A stretch of 64,000 nt of DNA from positions 120,739-184,738 of the forward strand of contig CAVTND010000008.1 in the NCBI GenBank assembly GCA_963735955.1, read 5' to 3'. The stretch comes from CAVTND01 sp963735955 (GTDB lineage: Bacteria; Pseudomonadota; Gammaproteobacteria; Burkholderiales; Burkholderiaceae_F). Below the pieces are notes generated by a model, which saw only the letters and a list, made by a program, of their open reading frames with translations, had not been told where the DNA came from and did no database searches. Shown here one piece after another: positions 63,087-64,000 of the stretch. Made by a program: the position numbers and the translations under genes. The stretch's first letter is position 1, and each line of letters starts with the position of its first letter.

Positions 63087-64000
63087 ATGCAGTCGATGAA
63101 TGCCGAGAATTTCTGCCGGCGCCGCGCGCGCTTGATGGATGCGATCGCAGCGCGCGGTGGCGGCGTGGCAATTCACTTGACGGCGCCACAGCTGCTGCGA
63201 AGCCGCGATACGGAGCATCCCTATCGTTTCGACAGCCACTTCTGGTACCTGACCGGATTTCCCGAGCCATGCGCTGCGTTCGCCCTGGTAGTGATGGGCG
63301 AGCGGCGCGAGTCGATCCTGTTCTGCCGACCGCGCGAGCCGGAGCGCGAAATGTGGGACGGGCGGCGCTTCGGACCGGAACAGGCCCAGTCGCTGTTCGG
63401 CTTTGATCGCGCGCACAACACCGACCAGCTGGATGAAATCGTGCCGGACCTGCTCGCCGACGCGCCGGCGCTCTTTTGTGCGCTGGGCGAGCTGGGTTCT
63501 GAATTGTCCAATCGGATCGAGCGCTGGCTCGGAAACGTCCGTGCGCGTGCCCGCGCGGGCACGCAGGCGCCGGGATCGGTACACGATCTTCTGGCGCTGG
63601 TCGACGAAATGAGGCTTGTCAAGGACGCGAGCGAGATCGAGACGATGCGACGCGCTGCCCGCATCTCGGCGCAGGCGCATGCGCGCGCCATGCGTGCGTG
63701 TCGGCCGGGCCTGCGCGAATACGAGATTGAAGCGGAGCTTCTGTACGAGTTTCGCCGCCAGGGGGCGCAGTCGCCGGCCTACGGATCCATTGTGGCAGCG
63801 GGCGCGAACGCCTGCGTGCTGCACTACCCGGCTGGAGATGGCGCGCTGTCGAATGGTGATCTGTGCCTGATCGATGCCGGCTGCGAAGTTGATGGCTACG
63901 CGTCGGACCTGACGCGTACCTTTCCGGTGGGTGGCCGCTTCAGCGGCGAGCAGGGCGCGGTCTACGGGATTGTTCTCGAAGCGCAGCGCGCGGCAATTGC
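63087..64000 (+). CDS. pepP: Xaa-Pro aminopeptidase, 3-prime end beyond window
   Basis: ATG at 63087 (MQSMNAENFCRRRARLMDAI); about 304 residues are visible before the right edge. Aminopeptidase P N-domain (HPYRFDSHFWYLTGFPEP), then the start of the M24B pita-bread fold with GSIVAAGANACVLHY and the first metal ligands in LIDAGCEVDGYASDLTRTFPV. Later ligands (His, two Glu) lie outside the window. Removes N-terminal residues before proline. Confidence 0.93.
   Translation, partial: MQSMNAENFCRRRARLMDAIAARGGGVAIHLTAPQLLRSRDTEHPYRFDSHFWYLTGFPEPCAAFALVVMGERRESILFCRPREPEREMWDGRRFGPEQAQSLFGFDRAHNTDQLDEIVPDLLADAPALFCALGELGSELSNRIERWLGNVRARARAGTQAPGSVHDLLALVDEMRLVKDASEIETMRRAARISAQAHARAMRACRPGLREYEIEAELLYEFRRQGAQSPAYGSIVAAGANACVLHYPAGDGALSNGDLCLIDAGCEVDGYASDLTRTFPVGGRFSGEQGAVYGIVLEAQRAAI

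Overview
The window is GC-rich, densely coded DNA from a Gram-negative bacterium, most likely a betaproteobacterium close to Burkholderiales. I infer this from conserved gene orders: lptD-surA-pdxA-rsmA with amgK-murU divergent; lnt-glyQ-glyS-plsC-gloA; pcm-rhodanese-TolC-waaA-waaC; and miaB-phoH-ybeY-corC-lnt. The heptose kinase and adenylyltransferase are also separate genes rather than one fused hldE. No phage, IS transposase or CRISPR array is visible.

Region 1 (1-34.8 kb) is a large lipopolysaccharide (LPS) / O-antigen cluster. From 7.5 kb down to the left edge (minus strand) lie rfaE1, hldD, gmhB and rfaE2 for ADP-L-glycero-D-manno-heptose, then a Wzx-type flippase, a methyltransferase and two GT4 glycosyltransferases. 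From 7.6 to 15.8 kb (plus strand) lies a module with rmlB, a short SDR reductase, an undecaprenyl-phosphate GT2 transferase (GtrB-like), a methyltransferase, a GtrA-like flippase, a second methyltransferase, rmlA and an 846-residue polytopic protein with GT-C-like features. From 30.1 down to 15.9 kb (minus strand) lies an ABC-transporter O-antigen locus: methyltransferase, manC, acetyltransferase, wzm, wzt, a coiled-coil FkbM methyltransferase, three glycosyltransferases, a perosamine-synthase-like aminotransferase, gmd and rmd. Then come algC/manB, galE, an acyltransferase, waaC and waaA (30.2-36.2 kb, plus strand).

Region 2 (36-64 kb) is envelope and housekeeping DNA: TolC, rhodanese, pcm, a TetR regulator divergent from thiD, tRNA-Met, a small lipoprotein, a MITE-like inverted-repeat element, miaB, a large lipoprotein metalloprotease, phoH, ybeY, corC, lnt, glyQ, glyS, plsC, a YgjP-like peptidase and gloA. 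The minus-strand lptD-surA-pdxA-rsmA operon follows, and the divergent amgK-murU-pepP genes run off the right edge.

The genes fit together as a surface-glycan factory. AlgC and ManC make GDP-mannose, and Gmd gives GDP-4-keto-6-deoxymannose. Rmd and the aminotransferase/acetyltransferase pair turn this into GDP-D-rhamnose and GDP-(N-acyl)perosamine. The glycosyltransferases polymerise it and Wzm/Wzt export it. RmlA/RmlB make dTDP-4-keto-6-deoxyglucose, which the SDR probably reduces for periplasmic transfer through the GtrA/GtrB/GT-C set. WaaC/WaaA and LptD build and place the LPS base.

Caution about the sequence: gmd, the aminotransferase, one glycosyltransferase, glyS, pdxA and above all algC and galE are broken by single-base indels, nearly all +1. 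The protein sequence between breaks is otherwise intact, so I read these as sequencing/assembly errors rather than gene decay.
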